In this document: positions 43,469 through 52,610 of the stretch, piece after piece
Layout: each line of letters starts with the position of its first letter
How positions within the stretch are numbered: the stretch's first letter is position 1
Assembly (NCBI RefSeq): GCF_030816485.1
Contig: NZ_JAUSYC010000001.1
Location: forward strand, 2,108,001-2,172,000
Reading direction: 5' to 3'
DNA from: Arthrobacter sp. B1I2
Lineage (GTDB): Bacteria > Actinomycetota > Actinomycetes > Actinomycetales > Micrococcaceae
DNA: 64,000 nt
The notes under the pieces: generated by a model
Databases searched by the model: none
What the model was told of the DNA's origin: nothing
What the model saw: the letters and a program-made list of their open reading frames with translations, nothing else
Translations under genes and position numbers: made by a program

Positions 43469-44260
43469 CTATCGCTTGGTCCGCGCGGAGCGGCTTTCGA
43501 ACTTCCGGGCCAGGAGGCTCAGCGGGATGGTGATCACCAGGTAGAACGCGCCGGCGACCAGAAGCGGCGTCAGGCCGGCACCGAGGCTGGAAATACCGTC
43601 GCGGCCGAACTTGGTGAGTTCGTACTGCGATGCCGTCAGGCCCAGGACGTAGATCAGCGAGGAGTCCTTCGTCAGCAGGATGACCTCGTTGGTCAGCGGA
43701 GGAAGCACGATCTTGAAGGCCTGGGGGATCACGATGGTGACCATGGCACGCCAGTGCGGCATGCCCAGGGACCGGGCCGCCTCGAGCTGGCCCTTGGGTA
43801 CCGCCTGGAGGCCTGCGCGCAGGGTCTCGGCGATGTAGGCCGAGGCCACCATGCCCAGGGAGATCATGACCACGATGGTCACGTTCCACTGCACGCCAAA
43901 CGCCAACGGAACGCCGTAGCCGAAAGCGATGAAGACCAGCAGTGCGGGGATGCCGCGGAAGAACTCGATGTAGCCGGTGGCGATCCAGCGGTAGAGCGGG
44001 AAGCTGGACAACTTCATGAGTGCCAGCAGCAAGCCGCCGGAAAGACCGACAACAAAGCCCAGGAAGGTGTAGATGAGGGTGTTCTTGAGGCCGGACAGGA
44101 AGATGTCCGGGAACATCGGACCGATCTTGCCGAAGTTGAAGACGCTGGTGCCGATGGTCTTCCAGTCCACGGCCAGGATGATGGCAGCGAGGGCCACTAC
44201 GAAGATCCCGCCCTGGACGTAGAGGCTTACCCTGGCCCGTTGGCGTGCGGTCATTGCCAT
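43469..44260 (-). CDS. Polar amino acid ABC transporter permease
   Basis: 263 aa with about five membrane segments. The EAA loop, where the ATPase docks, is EAARSLGMPHWRAMVTIVIPQAFKIVLPPL. The family block GYIEFFRGIPALLVFIAFGYGVPLAFG also appears. The gene lies between the binding protein (92-bp gap) and the ATPase (12-bp gap). Only one permease gene is present, so the channel is probably a homodimer. Confidence 0.92.
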   Translation of the reverse strand: MAMTARQRARVSLYVQGGIFVVALAAIILAVDWKTIGTSVFNFGKIGPMFPDIFLSGLKNTLIYTFLGFVVGLSGGLLLALMKLSSFPLYRWIATGYIEFFRGIPALLVFIAFGYGVPLAFGVQWNVTIVVMISLGMVASAYIAETLRAGLQAVPKGQLEAARSLGMPHWRAMVTIVIPQAFKIVLPPLTNEVILLTKDSSLIYVLGLTASQYELTKFGRDGISSLGAGLTPLLVAGAFYLVITIPLSLLARKFESRSARTKR

Positions 44261-44352
44261 AAATAGCTCACATTTCGTTGTGCGTGGCTGAGGCCCCGGA
44301 CGGACTGGCTACAGCCTGTCCGGGGCCCCAACGGCGTCAATAGTGCGCAGAC

Positions 44353-45153
44353 CTACTTGGTGGTCTGGCCGAACCAGGTGGTCTTGAACTTCTCCAGCGA
44401 GCCGTCATCGGTCAGGCGCTTGAGGGTTCCGTTGACCTTGTCCAGCATGGCCGTGTTGCCCTTCTTGACGGCGATGCCGAGCTTCTCGCCCGTAGCGAAG
44501 TCCTCAACGCTCTTGAACTTGGCATCATCCTTGGTTGCGTAGCCCAGAACCGACTGGTTTCCCAGGGCGGCGTCGATGGTACCGGCCTGGAGGGCCTGGA
44601 CCAGGAGGCCGGTGTCCTCGAACTGCTGCGCCTCGATGTCCTTGTCCTTGGCGTACTGGGCGCCGGTGGTGGCCTGCTGGACGCCGACCTTCTTGCCCTT
44701 GGCGTCATCCAGGCTCTTGATTCCCGAGCTGGAGCTGGCCACCAGGGTCAGGTCGTCGTCCAGGTACGGGGTGGAGAAGTCCATGACCGACTTGCGGGTG
44801 TCCGTGATGGAGATCGAGGAGATGGACACATCGCACTGGGTCAGCGCAGTTCCGGTCTCGATGGCTTCAAAGGAGCTGTCCACGGTGTTCAGTTCCGCAC
44901 CGAGATCCTTGGCTACCTCGTTGGCGATGTCGATGTCGAAACCGACGGTCTTGCCGTCCTTCTGGAATTCGAACGGCTCGTAGGGGATGTCCGAGCAAAC
45001 GGTGAGCTTGCCAGCGTTGATCAGCTTGATGCCGCCTTCGGAGGCGGCGGGGGTGGAGCTTCCGCCGCAGGCCGTGAGGGTGAGGGCACCGGCGGCCAGG
45101 AGTGCTGCTGCCTTGGCTGACATTTTGGCCGCGGCCAGGGACTTGAGCTGCAT
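44353..45153 (-). CDS. Polar amino acid-binding lipoprotein
   Basis: 266 aa. A lipoprotein signal ends LTLTACGGSS, with Cys29 as the lipid site. The mature part begins KLTVCSDIPYEPFEFQKDGKTVGFDIDIANEV, the classic solute-binding family 3 motif, and contains ITDTRKSVMDFSTPY. The Arg in TDTRK and Asp near FDIDI bind the amino acid's carboxylate and amine. Ligand (Gln, Glu, cystine or other) not settled. It starts the operon; the spacer 45154-45330 holds an AT-rich promoter region. Confidence 0.93.
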   Translation of the reverse strand: MQLKSLAAAKMSAKAAALLAAGALTLTACGGSSTPAASEGGIKLINAGKLTVCSDIPYEPFEFQKDGKTVGFDIDIANEVAKDLGAELNTVDSSFEAIETGTALTQCDVSISSISITDTRKSVMDFSTPYLDDDLTLVASSSSGIKSLDDAKGKKVGVQQATTGAQYAKDKDIEAQQFEDTGLLVQALQAGTIDAALGNQSVLGYATKDDAKFKSVEDFATGEKLGIAVKKGNTAMLDKVNGTLKRLTDDGSLEKFKTTWFGQTTK

Positions 45154-45330
45154 ATTTCTTACCTTTTGTTGCAGGGGTATGCGGGACTAAACCGGTTCAT
45201 AGTGTAGCTCCGATACAGAGATGTGCATCACAGAAAACTAATATTGATTATTGGATAACTAAACCACAACAAGATTCAAGCCTTCCAAGCCCGCCGTTGT
45301 CTGTCATCCCGGACTTTCGGTCCCGCGGCG

Positions 45331-46731
45331 TCAGCTGCTGATGCCCAGGGACTCCAGCATCGGCCGGAACTTGGCCCAGGTCTCGGCCAGTTCCGCCTCG
45401 GGCTGGGAGCCATCGACGATGCCGCAACCGGCATACAACCGGACCGTTTCCGGCGACTCGATCACGGCCCCGCGCAGGGCGATACCCCACTCGCCGTTGC
45501 CCGCCGCATCCAGCCACCCCACGGGGCCGGCGTAAGGGCCGCGGTCCAGACGCTCCAGCTTGCGGATCAGCTCTCCAGCCACCAGGGTCGGGGTTCCGCA
45601 GACGGCCGCGGTTGGGTGCAGCGCGTTGATCAGGGCCAGGCAGGTGGGCACGTGGCCTTCCACCTCGGTGAGTTCGGCCTTGACGTCCGAGGCCAGGTGC
45701 CACACGTTGGGCAGTTCCAGGATGAAGGGCTCATCGTGCGCATTCATCGCCTCGGAGAACGGTGCAAGCTGCCTGGTCAGCGACTGGATGGCAATCTCAT
45801 GCTCATGCCGCTGCTTTTCAGAGCCGGCAAGCACACGGGTTGCGTACTCCATGGGAGCCCCGTCCTCGCCGTGCGCGTCCCGGCGGTCCAGGGTGCCGGC
45901 CAGCACCCGCGCCTGGGCCGTGCGCCCTTCCACCTGGATCAGCATTTCGGGCGTGGCCCCCACCAGCCCGTCCACCCCGTACGTCCAGCACTCGCGGTAC
46001 CTCGCCGCGAGTTCGCGCAGCACATCTGCGGCATGTACGCCGGAGGGAATAGTCGCCACCACGTCCCGCGCCAGGACCAGCTTCTCCAGGGCGCCGGTAC
46101 GGATCTCGGCCACGCCTGCCGCCACGGCGTCCATCCAGGCTTCCTCGCTGAGGGAGCCGGTGTGCAGTGTGGCGCCGGCAGCCAGGGGGAGTGGACGTAC
46201 GACGGCGCCGCCCCCTGCGCCGGGCACGTCGCCCGGGGGAGCGTTCCCGGCGGAGTCCGCTGCCGCCGTCGTGCTTCCCGCAGCGGAGGCGCCGGCGGAA
46301 CCAGGGCTCAGCCAGCGGTCCAGCGCGGCGAGGGCCGTCTCCTCGGTGAGCAGGCCGTCGTCGAACGTTAACTGCGTGAGCCACACCTGGTTGTCCCGCA
46401 CGCCCACCACGATCTCGGGCACGATCAGGCGGGACTCATGGGCGGAGGTTTTCGAAAAGGCGAAGGAGCCAAAGGCCACGGGCCCGGTGCCCGGCAGCTC
46501 CACGGAGTCGGTGACGTCGGCCTCCAGGACCAGGTGCCGCCACCAGATGTCCGCCTCCAGGAACCGGTCCGGCCCCGTGGCGGTGAAGCGCGCGATCTCG
46601 CCGAACCCGGCCAAGCCGGCTTCCCGGCGGGTCCAGCACAGGATGTCGTCCCGGACCAGAAACGACGGCAGCCCCCCGGGGAACGCTTTGCCATCCAGGG
46701 GGACTGTCAAGGTGCGGAACGTGCTCGTCAT
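45331..46731 (-). CDS. menF: Isochorismate synthase
   Basis: 466 aa, chorismate-binding family. It has the blocks KLVLARDVVA, YGVDGLVGATPEMLIQVEG, RVLAGTLDRR, LPNVWHLASDVKAEL, LHPTAAVCGTP and a C-terminal YAGCGIVDGSQPEAELAET. It converts chorismate to isochorismate, the first committed step of menaquinone synthesis, and sits in a men cluster, so menF rather than a siderophore entC is the likelier role. An insert (about 155-185) of Ala/Gly/Pro is unusual. It is divergent from menG. Confidence 0.9.
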   Translation of the reverse strand: MTSTFRTLTVPLDGKAFPGGLPSFLVRDDILCWTRREAGLAGFGEIARFTATGPDRFLEADIWWRHLVLEADVTDSVELPGTGPVAFGSFAFSKTSAHESRLIVPEIVVGVRDNQVWLTQLTFDDGLLTEETALAALDRWLSPGSAGASAAGSTTAAADSAGNAPPGDVPGAGGGAVVRPLPLAAGATLHTGSLSEEAWMDAVAAGVAEIRTGALEKLVLARDVVATIPSGVHAADVLRELAARYRECWTYGVDGLVGATPEMLIQVEGRTAQARVLAGTLDRRDAHGEDGAPMEYATRVLAGSEKQRHEHEIAIQSLTRQLAPFSEAMNAHDEPFILELPNVWHLASDVKAELTEVEGHVPTCLALINALHPTAAVCGTPTLVAGELIRKLERLDRGPYAGPVGWLDAAGNGEWGIALRGAVIESPETVRLYAGCGIVDGSQPEAELAETWAKFRPMLESLGISS

Positions 46732-46842
46732 GATGAGACAACACTACTCCCGCGTAGACCGGGGCCTTCCCGGCGCTTTGAGCAGGCCAAAGGCGGCGAA
46801 CCCGCCATGGTCAGCACCTTCGGGAACATTTGAGACAATGTC

Positions 46843-47619
46843 ATGGTGAACCGAGCATCCTTGGATAAGCGTCCGGACGAAGTAGCCACGATGTTTGACG
46901 ACGTCGCACCGAAATACGACGTCGTCAACGATGTCCTCTCCATGGGGCAGACCCGCCGCTGGCGGAAAATCGTGGTGGACGCGATGGAAGTCTCCAGGGG
47001 CCAGCGGGTCCTGGACCTCGCGGCCGGAACGGGTACCTCCAGCGAGCCATATGCCGACGCCGGCATAGATGTAGTGGCCTGCGACTTCTCCCTCGGCATG
47101 CTCAAGGTGGGCAAGCGCCGCCGCCCCGACATCGACTTCATCGCCGGTGACGCCACCAACCTGCCGTTCGCGGACGACACCTTCGACGCCACCACCATCT
47201 CCTTCGGTCTGCGGAACGTGAACGAGCCCAAGAAGGCGTTGCAGGAGATGCTCCGCGTCACCAAGCCGGGCGGACGCCTGGTCATCGCTGAATTCTCGCA
47301 GCCCGTGGTTCCGCTGTGGCGCACCATGTACACCGAATACCTCATGCGGGCGCTGCCGGCCATCGCCGTCAAGGTCGCCTCCAACCCGGACGCCTACGTC
47401 TATCTGGCCGAGTCCATCCGCGCGTGGCCGGACCAGGACCACCTGGCCGCCTGGCTGCAGGAAAGCGGCTGGGAGAACGTCACCTACCGCAACCTCACCG
47501 GCGGCATCGTGGCGGTCCACCGTGCGTTCAAGCCCGCCTCCCCGTCCAACGGTGCTGCTGCCGCCATCGCCGCGCACAAGGGCCCGGTGGCCAAGCTGCG
47601 CCGCAACATCGTCCGCTGA
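46843..47619 (+). CDS. menG: Demethylmenaquinone methyltransferase
   Basis: 258 aa, UbiE/MenG family. The SAM-binding motif is [16 protein letters not shown], and the family blocks [25 protein letters not shown] and [22 protein letters not shown] are very clear. It methylates demethylmenaquinone in the last step. It is followed 3 bp later by menJ. The C-terminal 30 residues extend beyond the usual fold. Confidence 0.94.
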   Translation: MVNRASLDKRPDEVATMFDDVAPKYDVVNDVLSMGQTRRWRKIVVDAMEVSRGQRVLDLAAGTGTSSEPYADAGIDVVACDFSLGMLKVGKRRRPDIDFIAGDATNLPFADDTFDATTISFGLRNVNEPKKALQEMLRVTKPGGRLVIAEFSQPVVPLWRTMYTEYLMRALPAIAVKVASNPDAYVYLAESIRAWPDQDHLAAWLQESGWENVTYRNLTGGIVAVHRAFKPASPSNGAAAAIAAHKGPVAKLRRNIVR

Positions 47620-47622
47620 CCT

Positions 47623-48963
47623 GTGAACGTACTGATTGTCGGTGCGGGTCCGGCAGGATCCACCGCCGCGTACTACCTCGCCAAGGCCGGCCTCGAGGTC
47701 ACGGTGTTGGAAAAAACCAGCTTCCCGCGCGAGAAGGTCTGCGGTGACGGGCTGACGCCCCGCGCCGTCCGCGAGATCCAGAAGCTCGGCCTGCCGCACC
47801 TGGAGAACGACGGCTGGCGCCGGAACAAGGGCCTCCGCCTGATTGCCGGCGGCCGCACCATCGAACTGCCCTGGCCCGAGGTGTCCGACTTCCCGCAATA
47901 CGGCCTGATCCGCACCCGGCTGGGCTTCGACGAGGAATTGGCCCGGCACGCGCAGGCCGCCGGTGCCACCATCCTCGAGCGGCACAGCGTCACCGATGCC
48001 CTCCGGAACGACGCCGGCCGCGTCACCGGGGTCCGCGCAGCGCTCCTCGACGAGTCCGGACGCAAGACGGGACAGACGCGCGAGTTCAGTGCCGACGTCG
48101 TCCTCGCTGCCGATGGAAACTCCACGCGCACCGCAGTGTCCCTGGGAATCCAGAAGCGTGACGACCGCCCCCTCGGGGTGGCCGTCCGCACGTACTTCAC
48201 CTCGCCGCGCACGGATGACGACTGGATGGAAGGCTGGCTGGAGCTTCCCGGGCGCGACGGAAAACTGCTCCCCGGCTACGGCTGGGTGTTCGGCGTGGGC
48301 GACGGCACCTCCAACGTGGGCCTGGGCATCCTGAACTCCTCCCAGGAATTCGGCAAGCTCGACTACAAGCAGGTGCTCCGCGAATGGACCGCCGGCATGC
48401 CCGCAGAGTGGGGCTTCACGCCCGAAAACCAGGTGGGGGAGATCCGCGGTGCGGCCCTGCCCATGGGCTTCAACCGCACTCCGCATTACTCGCCGGGCCT
48501 GCTCCTGCTGGGCGACGCCGGCGGCATGGTCTCCCCCTTCAACGGCGAGGGCATCTCCTACGCCATGGAGTCCGCGCGCTTCGCCGCCGAGTTCATCATC
48601 GACGCCTCCTCGCGCGCGGCTGCTTCGGGCGGGACGTACGACGCCGATGCGCACCTTTCAACGTACGCGGACTATGTGCGGGACCAGTGGGGCTCGCACT
48701 TCACGCTGGGGCGGGCTTTTGCCGCGCTCATCGGGAAGCCGGCCGTCATGAAACTCGCGCTGCGCACGGGCATGCCCATCCCCGTGCTGATGCGGTTCGT
48801 GGTCCGGCTCCTTGCCAACCTCACGGACCCCGCCGCCAAGGGATTCGAGGACCGGGTAATCCGCGTCCTGGAATCGCTGGTCCCGGCCACAACCAATACA
48901 TCCAATGCCCCGTCAGCTCCGAACCAGCGGTATCCGCAACAAAAAGTTAGGGTTAACCCGTGA
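47623..48963 (+). CDS. menJ: Menaquinone reductase (geranylgeranyl reductase family)
   Basis: 446 aa flavoprotein. The FAD loop GAGPAGSTAAYYLAKAG lies at residues 6-22 and DGLTPRAVREIQKLG is the geranylgeranyl-reductase family block. GDAGGMVSPFNGEGISYAMES is the second FAD motif. In mycobacteria the same gene order (menG-type methyltransferase, menJ Rv0561c, polyprenyl synthase Rv0562) holds, and MenJ saturates one isoprene unit of the menaquinone side chain. Start GTG 47623. Its stop overlaps the next start by GTGA. Confidence 0.9.
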   Translation: MNVLIVGAGPAGSTAAYYLAKAGLEVTVLEKTSFPREKVCGDGLTPRAVREIQKLGLPHLENDGWRRNKGLRLIAGGRTIELPWPEVSDFPQYGLIRTRLGFDEELARHAQAAGATILERHSVTDALRNDAGRVTGVRAALLDESGRKTGQTREFSADVVLAADGNSTRTAVSLGIQKRDDRPLGVAVRTYFTSPRTDDDWMEGWLELPGRDGKLLPGYGWVFGVGDGTSNVGLGILNSSQEFGKLDYKQVLREWTAGMPAEWGFTPENQVGEIRGAALPMGFNRTPHYSPGLLLLGDAGGMVSPFNGEGISYAMESARFAAEFIIDASSRAAASGGTYDADAHLSTYADYVRDQWGSHFTLGRAFAALIGKPAVMKLALRTGMPIPVLMRFVVRLLANLTDPAAKGFEDRVIRVLESLVPATTNTSNAPSAPNQRYPQQKVRVNP

Positions 48964-50060
48964 CCAAATCCGCAGACCACAGCTGGACGCACGCCGGGCA
49001 CGGCCTGCCGGACTCCGAACCCAGCCTCAACACCACCGCTATCGCCACGGGCCTCCAGCTGCCGGCAGGCTTCGCGGCCATCGCGGGGGATGCTGAACTG
49101 GGCCCGGCCATCACCAACAACCTGGCCAAGGTGGAGAAGAAGCTCCGCGAAGCCATCGCCAACTCGGATCCCCTGGCTGACGCAACGTCGCGGCACCTGG
49201 TGGAAGCCGGCGGCAAGCGCATCCGGCCGCTGCTGACCCTGCTCTGCGCCCACCTCGGCGACGCGTCCCTGCCCGCAGTGGTGCAGGCCGCCGTCGTGGT
49301 TGAACTGACGCACCTCGCCACGCTGTACCACGACGACGTTATGGACTCGGCCCCCTTCCGCCGCGGCGCCCCCACCGCCCACGAAGTATGGGGCAACTCG
49401 GTTGCAGTGTTGACTGGCGACCTGATCTTTGCCCGGGCCTCAATCCTGGTATCCGAGCTCGGAGGGCGTGCCCTGGGAATCCAGGCCCGCACCTTTGAGC
49501 GGCTGTGCCTGGGCCAGTTGCATGAAACTGTGGGACCCCGCCCGGACGAGGACCCGGTGGAGCACTACCTCTCCGTGATCGCGGACAAGACCGGGTCGCT
49601 GGTGGCGGCCTCCGGACAGTTCGGCGCCATCTTCTCCGGCGCCGATGAAGCCTTCGAGGACATCCTGGTGGAATACGGCGAGAAGGTCGGCGTGGCTTTC
49701 CAGCTGGCCGACGACGTCATCGATGTCACCGGTGTGAAGGTCAAGTCCGGCAAGTCCCCGGGAACCGACCTGCGCGAAGGCGTTCCCACCCTGCCCGTGT
49801 TGCTGCTGCGCAGGGCTGCCGCTGATGGTGACCGGTCCGCCGTCGACCTTTTGACACTGATTGACGGCGACCTGTCCTCCGACGAAGCCCTTGCCGCTGC
49901 CGTTGCCGGGCTGCGTGAGCACCCTGTTACGGCCGAGTCCTGGGTGGTGGCACGCCGGTGGGCCGACGAGGCGATTGCTGCCCTGGCTCCGCTGCCTGAG
50001 GGTGTGGTCAAGGAGTCGCTGTCCAACTTCGCGCTGGCTGTGGTGGACCGCGCCAGCTGA
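48960..50060 (+). CDS. Polyprenyl diphosphate synthase for the menaquinone side chain
   Basis: 366 aa. The two aspartate-rich motifs are present: HDDVMDSAPFRRG and QLADDVIDVTG, which bind Mg2+ and allylic diphosphate. The start GTG 48960 overlaps the menJ stop, and residues about 1-55 precede the catalytic domain. It should make the C40-C50 chain; its partner in the men operon supports this. In-frame position and order match mycobacterial grcC1. A hairpin terminator follows 83 bp later. Confidence 0.92.
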   Translation: MTKSADHSWTHAGHGLPDSEPSLNTTAIATGLQLPAGFAAIAGDAELGPAITNNLAKVEKKLREAIANSDPLADATSRHLVEAGGKRIRPLLTLLCAHLGDASLPAVVQAAVVVELTHLATLYHDDVMDSAPFRRGAPTAHEVWGNSVAVLTGDLIFARASILVSELGGRALGIQARTFERLCLGQLHETVGPRPDEDPVEHYLSVIADKTGSLVAASGQFGAIFSGADEAFEDILVEYGEKVGVAFQLADDVIDVTGVKVKSGKSPGTDLREGVPTLPVLLLRRAAADGDRSAVDLLTLIDGDLSSDEALAAAVAGLREHPVTAESWVVARRWADEAIAALAPLPEGVVKESLSNFALAVVDRAS

Positions 50061-50142
50061 TCCAGAGTTTGTGGGGAGTCCGGTTCCTCTGGTTGATCCA
50101 GCCGTGAGGTGCCGGGCTTCTTCTTTGCCTGCTTAACGGGAC

Positions 50143-50184
50143 AGCCCCGGTCCGCAGCAACCGAAGCTGCTGTGAACCGGGGCT
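50143..50184 (+). terminator. Compound hairpin terminator after the men operon
   Basis: AGCCCCGGT (50143-50151) pairs with ACCGGGGCT (50176-50184), and inside it GCAGC pairs with GCTGC around AACCGAA. It is followed by ATCTCTCCGTT rather than a full T-run. Confidence 0.65.
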
Positions 50185-50321
50185 ATCTCTCCGTTCGCAT
50201 CAGACCCGCCGGAGGCGTTTAGCGGATCCGTGAATAGCTTATGACAGCTTTGTCACAATGTGCAAGTCCTTTGTTACTGCCGCTGTCAAAGATTCTTCAG
50301 CGGGCACTGTCTTGCCGTGGC

Positions 50322-50388
50322 GGGGCACTTTGCGGCCTTTCCGCTGCTGGCAGGGCACATGTCTCGGCGAGTCCGTGTCGAAGTGCCC
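50322..50388 (+). repeat. 70-bp dispersed repeat, family 3, copy A
   Basis: It begins GGGGCACTTTGCGG and ends GTCCGTGTCGAAGTGCCC; the ends are an imperfect inverted repeat. Copies at 51311-51383 (same direction) and 62700-62767 (opposite) share both ends. It covers part of the gene-free 50185-50459 spacer and lies just before the AbiEi-like gene. Confidence 0.8.
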
Positions 50389-50459
50389 AGCGACCGCATT
50401 GTCCACATAACGGTGGCTGGCACTACTGCCTGCGGACGGGCCCGCGTCACCGTGAAGGC

Positions 50460-51299
50460 ATGGATATTGAGGCTTTTCTCCGCCGCCGCGGAGGCGTGGC
50501 ACGCACTGAAACACTCCGCAGGGCCGGATTCGCGAGGACGCGCCTGGACAAGGCTGTAGCAGCAGGATGCATCGTCCGGGTCCGGCGGGGTGTCTATGGC
50601 CTGCCGAATGAAGCCGGCGTGCTCGGTTTTGCTCTGCAGCACAATGCGTTATTGACCTGCCTGTCCGCCGCGCCTGCCTACCAGCTGTGGACCGTGGAAA
50701 AGGCCGGCGTGGTCCATCTGAGCCCTGGGCACAGGAAGGCAGTGCCGGGAACCGTAACCCACGGCCGGATCCTCCATCCTGTCCACCCATGGCTGCCGGT
50801 GGCGGGTTTGGCGGACGTCCTCATCCATGCCCAGCATTGCCTGCCTGTGCTGGAAGCCCTGGTCATGGTTCAGTGTGCGGCGCAGCGGGGTGATGTCACC
50901 CTGGAATTCCTGCGCAGCAAACTTGCCGGGAACCGCAACGCCCGCGCCAGGGCCGTGCTGAATCACGTGATTCCCCGGGCGGATTCAATCCTGGAGGTGC
51001 TGGCCAACTACCACTTCCGGAACGCCGGCCTCCATGTTCGCAGGCATGTAGAGCTCCCGGGCGTGGGCGAGGTGGATTTCCTGATTGAGGACTGCCTTGT
51101 GGTGGAAACCGACGGGGCCACCCATTTGGAAGCGAAGCAGGTCAAAAAGGACCGCACGCGCAACAACGCCACAGTCATAGGAGGACGTCTGTGCCTGCGG
51201 TTCGGCTATGACGACGTAGTCCATCATCCGGAGCGGATGGTGGCCCAAGTGCTGGCGGTGCTGGAGCAGAGCCGTCAGGGGGCCTTCAGCGCTACATGA
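50460..51299 (+). CDS. AbiEi/DUF559-like protein with putative DNA-binding N-terminus
   Basis: 279 aa. The N-terminal part (MDIEAFLRRRGGVARTETLRRAGFARTRLDKAVAAG, then RVRRGVYGLP) is the winged-helix domain seen in type IV antitoxins (AbiEi-like). The C-terminal part (EVDFLIEDCLVVETDG, then RNNATVIGGRLCLRFGYDDV) resembles DUF559, a Vsr/PD-(D/E)xK endonuclease-like fold, with Asp in VDFLI and Glu in VETDG. No toxin gene adjoins it. ATG 50460 has AAGG only 1 base away, so translation start is uncertain. It stands between two direct copies of a 70-bp repeat, and could be a mobile or domesticated gene. Confidence 0.75.
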   Translation: MDIEAFLRRRGGVARTETLRRAGFARTRLDKAVAAGCIVRVRRGVYGLPNEAGVLGFALQHNALLTCLSAAPAYQLWTVEKAGVVHLSPGHRKAVPGTVTHGRILHPVHPWLPVAGLADVLIHAQHCLPVLEALVMVQCAAQRGDVTLEFLRSKLAGNRNARARAVLNHVIPRADSILEVLANYHFRNAGLHVRRHVELPGVGEVDFLIEDCLVVETDGATHLEAKQVKKDRTRNNATVIGGRLCLRFGYDDVVHHPERMVAQVLAVLEQSRQGAFSAT

Positions 51300-51310
51300 G
51301 TCCCGCGGTC

Positions 51311-51383
51311 GTGGGGCACTTTGCCGCTGCTGCAACGGTATAACTGGCTGGAGTGACGGGGTGTCCGTGTCAAAGTGCCCCAC
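51311..51383 (+). repeat. 70-bp dispersed repeat, family 3, copy B
   Basis: It starts GTGGGGCACTTTG and ends CAAAGTGCCCCAC, a perfect 13-bp inverted repeat; the right part is GTGTCCGTGTCAAAGTGCCC. It lies 11 bp after the AbiEi-like gene's stop, in the same direction as copy A on its other side. Confidence 0.85.
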
Positions 51384-51415
51384 GAAGGGGTGCGCCCCCA
51401 AAAGCGGGAGAGGCC

Positions 51416-51850
51416 TTACTCTTCCTCTTCGTCCTCGAACGCCCACTCGAACATGTCGAAGACGAACTCGGAGAAGGTGCCTTCCTCCGACTTCCACTGG
51501 CCGCGGGCGTTGTTGCGGCGGTAGACAATGGGGTCCGGGACGGTGAGGTCGCCCACGCGGAAGCCCCAGGTGAACTGTTCCTCTTCATCCTCGAGGAACA
51601 TGAGGAAGCCCTCGTCATCGACCTCGAGCTCTTCCGGATCCCAGAAGTAGTGGTACGCCTCCATCAGGTCCTCGCAGCCGCCCAGGGCGAGGTAGAACTC
51701 CCGCAGGACCAGGGGGATCTGGAACTGGTGCTCCGCGAGGGCCTTGTCCAGTTCCTCGGGAGTCAGGCCGTCCGCTTCCTGCCATTCATCCTCGAGATAC
51801 TTCGGAACAAGCGCGCGGAACTTCTCGAGGAACATGTCAGTCATGTTCAT
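51416..51850 (-). CDS. SMI1/KNR4 (SUKH)-like acidic protein
   Basis: 144 aa, very acidic, with the tail EDEEEE. The core LREFYLALGGCEDLMEAYHYFWDPEELEVDDEGFLMFLEDEEEQFTWGF fits the SUKH superfamily, common as immunity proteins for secreted nuclease toxins and as general scaffold proteins. No toxin gene is next to it. It reads toward copy B of the repeat and is monocistronic. Functional role not determined. Confidence 0.7.
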   Translation of the reverse strand: MNMTDMFLEKFRALVPKYLEDEWQEADGLTPEELDKALAEHQFQIPLVLREFYLALGGCEDLMEAYHYFWDPEELEVDDEGFLMFLEDEEEQFTWGFRVGDLTVPDPIVYRRNNARGQWKSEEGTFSEFVFDMFEWAFEDEEEE

Positions 51851-51896
51851 ATCCTAGCCAATCCGGAGCCACCCAAAATGACATCCGGGACAACCC

Positions 51897-52550
51897 TCAC
51901 AGGCCTGTATCCGCGGCCCTGCGGTGCCACCCGCGGACGGCAAGCGGCGCCTGCCAGGACCGCCGCCAGGCCAGGACCCGGAAGGTGAAAACCACTGCCG
52001 CGATACCCGCTGCCGTCAGCACGTTGAACACGCCGAACACCCACAGCACCGCCGTCAGCGAAGAACCCAAGAACGCGGGCAGCGCATAGATATCCTTCGG
52101 GTTGAACAGCTCGGGAACCTCATTGGCGGTGATGTCCCGCAGCAGTCCGCCGCCCACCGCCGTCGTCACCCCCAGCAGCACGGACGCCACCGGGTTGAGC
52201 CCGGTGGCGAGTGCCTTGAGCGTGCCGGTCATGCAGAACAGGGCCAGGCCGGCGGCGTCGAACAGGACCAGCAACGACGTGTACCGCTGGACGCTGGAGA
52301 ACAGGAAGAACACCAGCACGGTTGCCAGCAGCGGCGGGGCCAGGTATGCCGGGTTGGTGAAGGCCGCCGGAACAATGCCCAGGATGATGTCGCGGATGAC
52401 GCCGCCGCCCAGCCCCACCAGGGAAGCCAGCAGCAGCGACCCGACAATGTCGATTTGCTTGCGTGCCGCCAGCAGGGAGCCCGAGACGGCAAAGAAGAAC
52501 ACGCCCAGCAGATCCAGCCATACCGGGGAGTTGTCAAAGGCGAATGTCAT
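51897..52550 (-). CDS. TRIC-type/UPF0126 cation channel
   Basis: 217 aa, seven membrane helices in two repeated halves. Each half contains a Gly-rich kink motif: LVGLGGGVIRDIILG in the first and TTAVGGGLLRDITAN in the second. Bacterial TRIC proteins form trimeric monovalent cation channels. It starts at ATG 52550 and is divergent from the siroheme/sulfur genes. There is no obvious partner gene. Confidence 0.9.
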   Translation of the reverse strand: MTFAFDNSPVWLDLLGVFFFAVSGSLLAARKQIDIVGSLLLASLVGLGGGVIRDIILGIVPAAFTNPAYLAPPLLATVLVFFLFSSVQRYTSLLVLFDAAGLALFCMTGTLKALATGLNPVASVLLGVTTAVGGGLLRDITANEVPELFNPKDIYALPAFLGSSLTAVLWVFGVFNVLTAAGIAAVVFTFRVLAWRRSWQAPLAVRGWHRRAADTGL

Positions 52551-52610
52551 GGGGCATCCCGGTATTTCAAAGAGGGCGGACAGGGCGGCTCCAACGTTAC
52601 GCTAGCCCCT

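Noticed and set aside
42671..44266. Plus-strand frame opposite the amino acid ABC genes
   Set aside because: Antisense to clear ABC permease and ATPase genes; His- and Gln-rich filler.
46744..48654. Minus-strand frame of about 630 codons opposite menG and menJ
   Set aside because: Both genes opposite have unmistakable family motifs.
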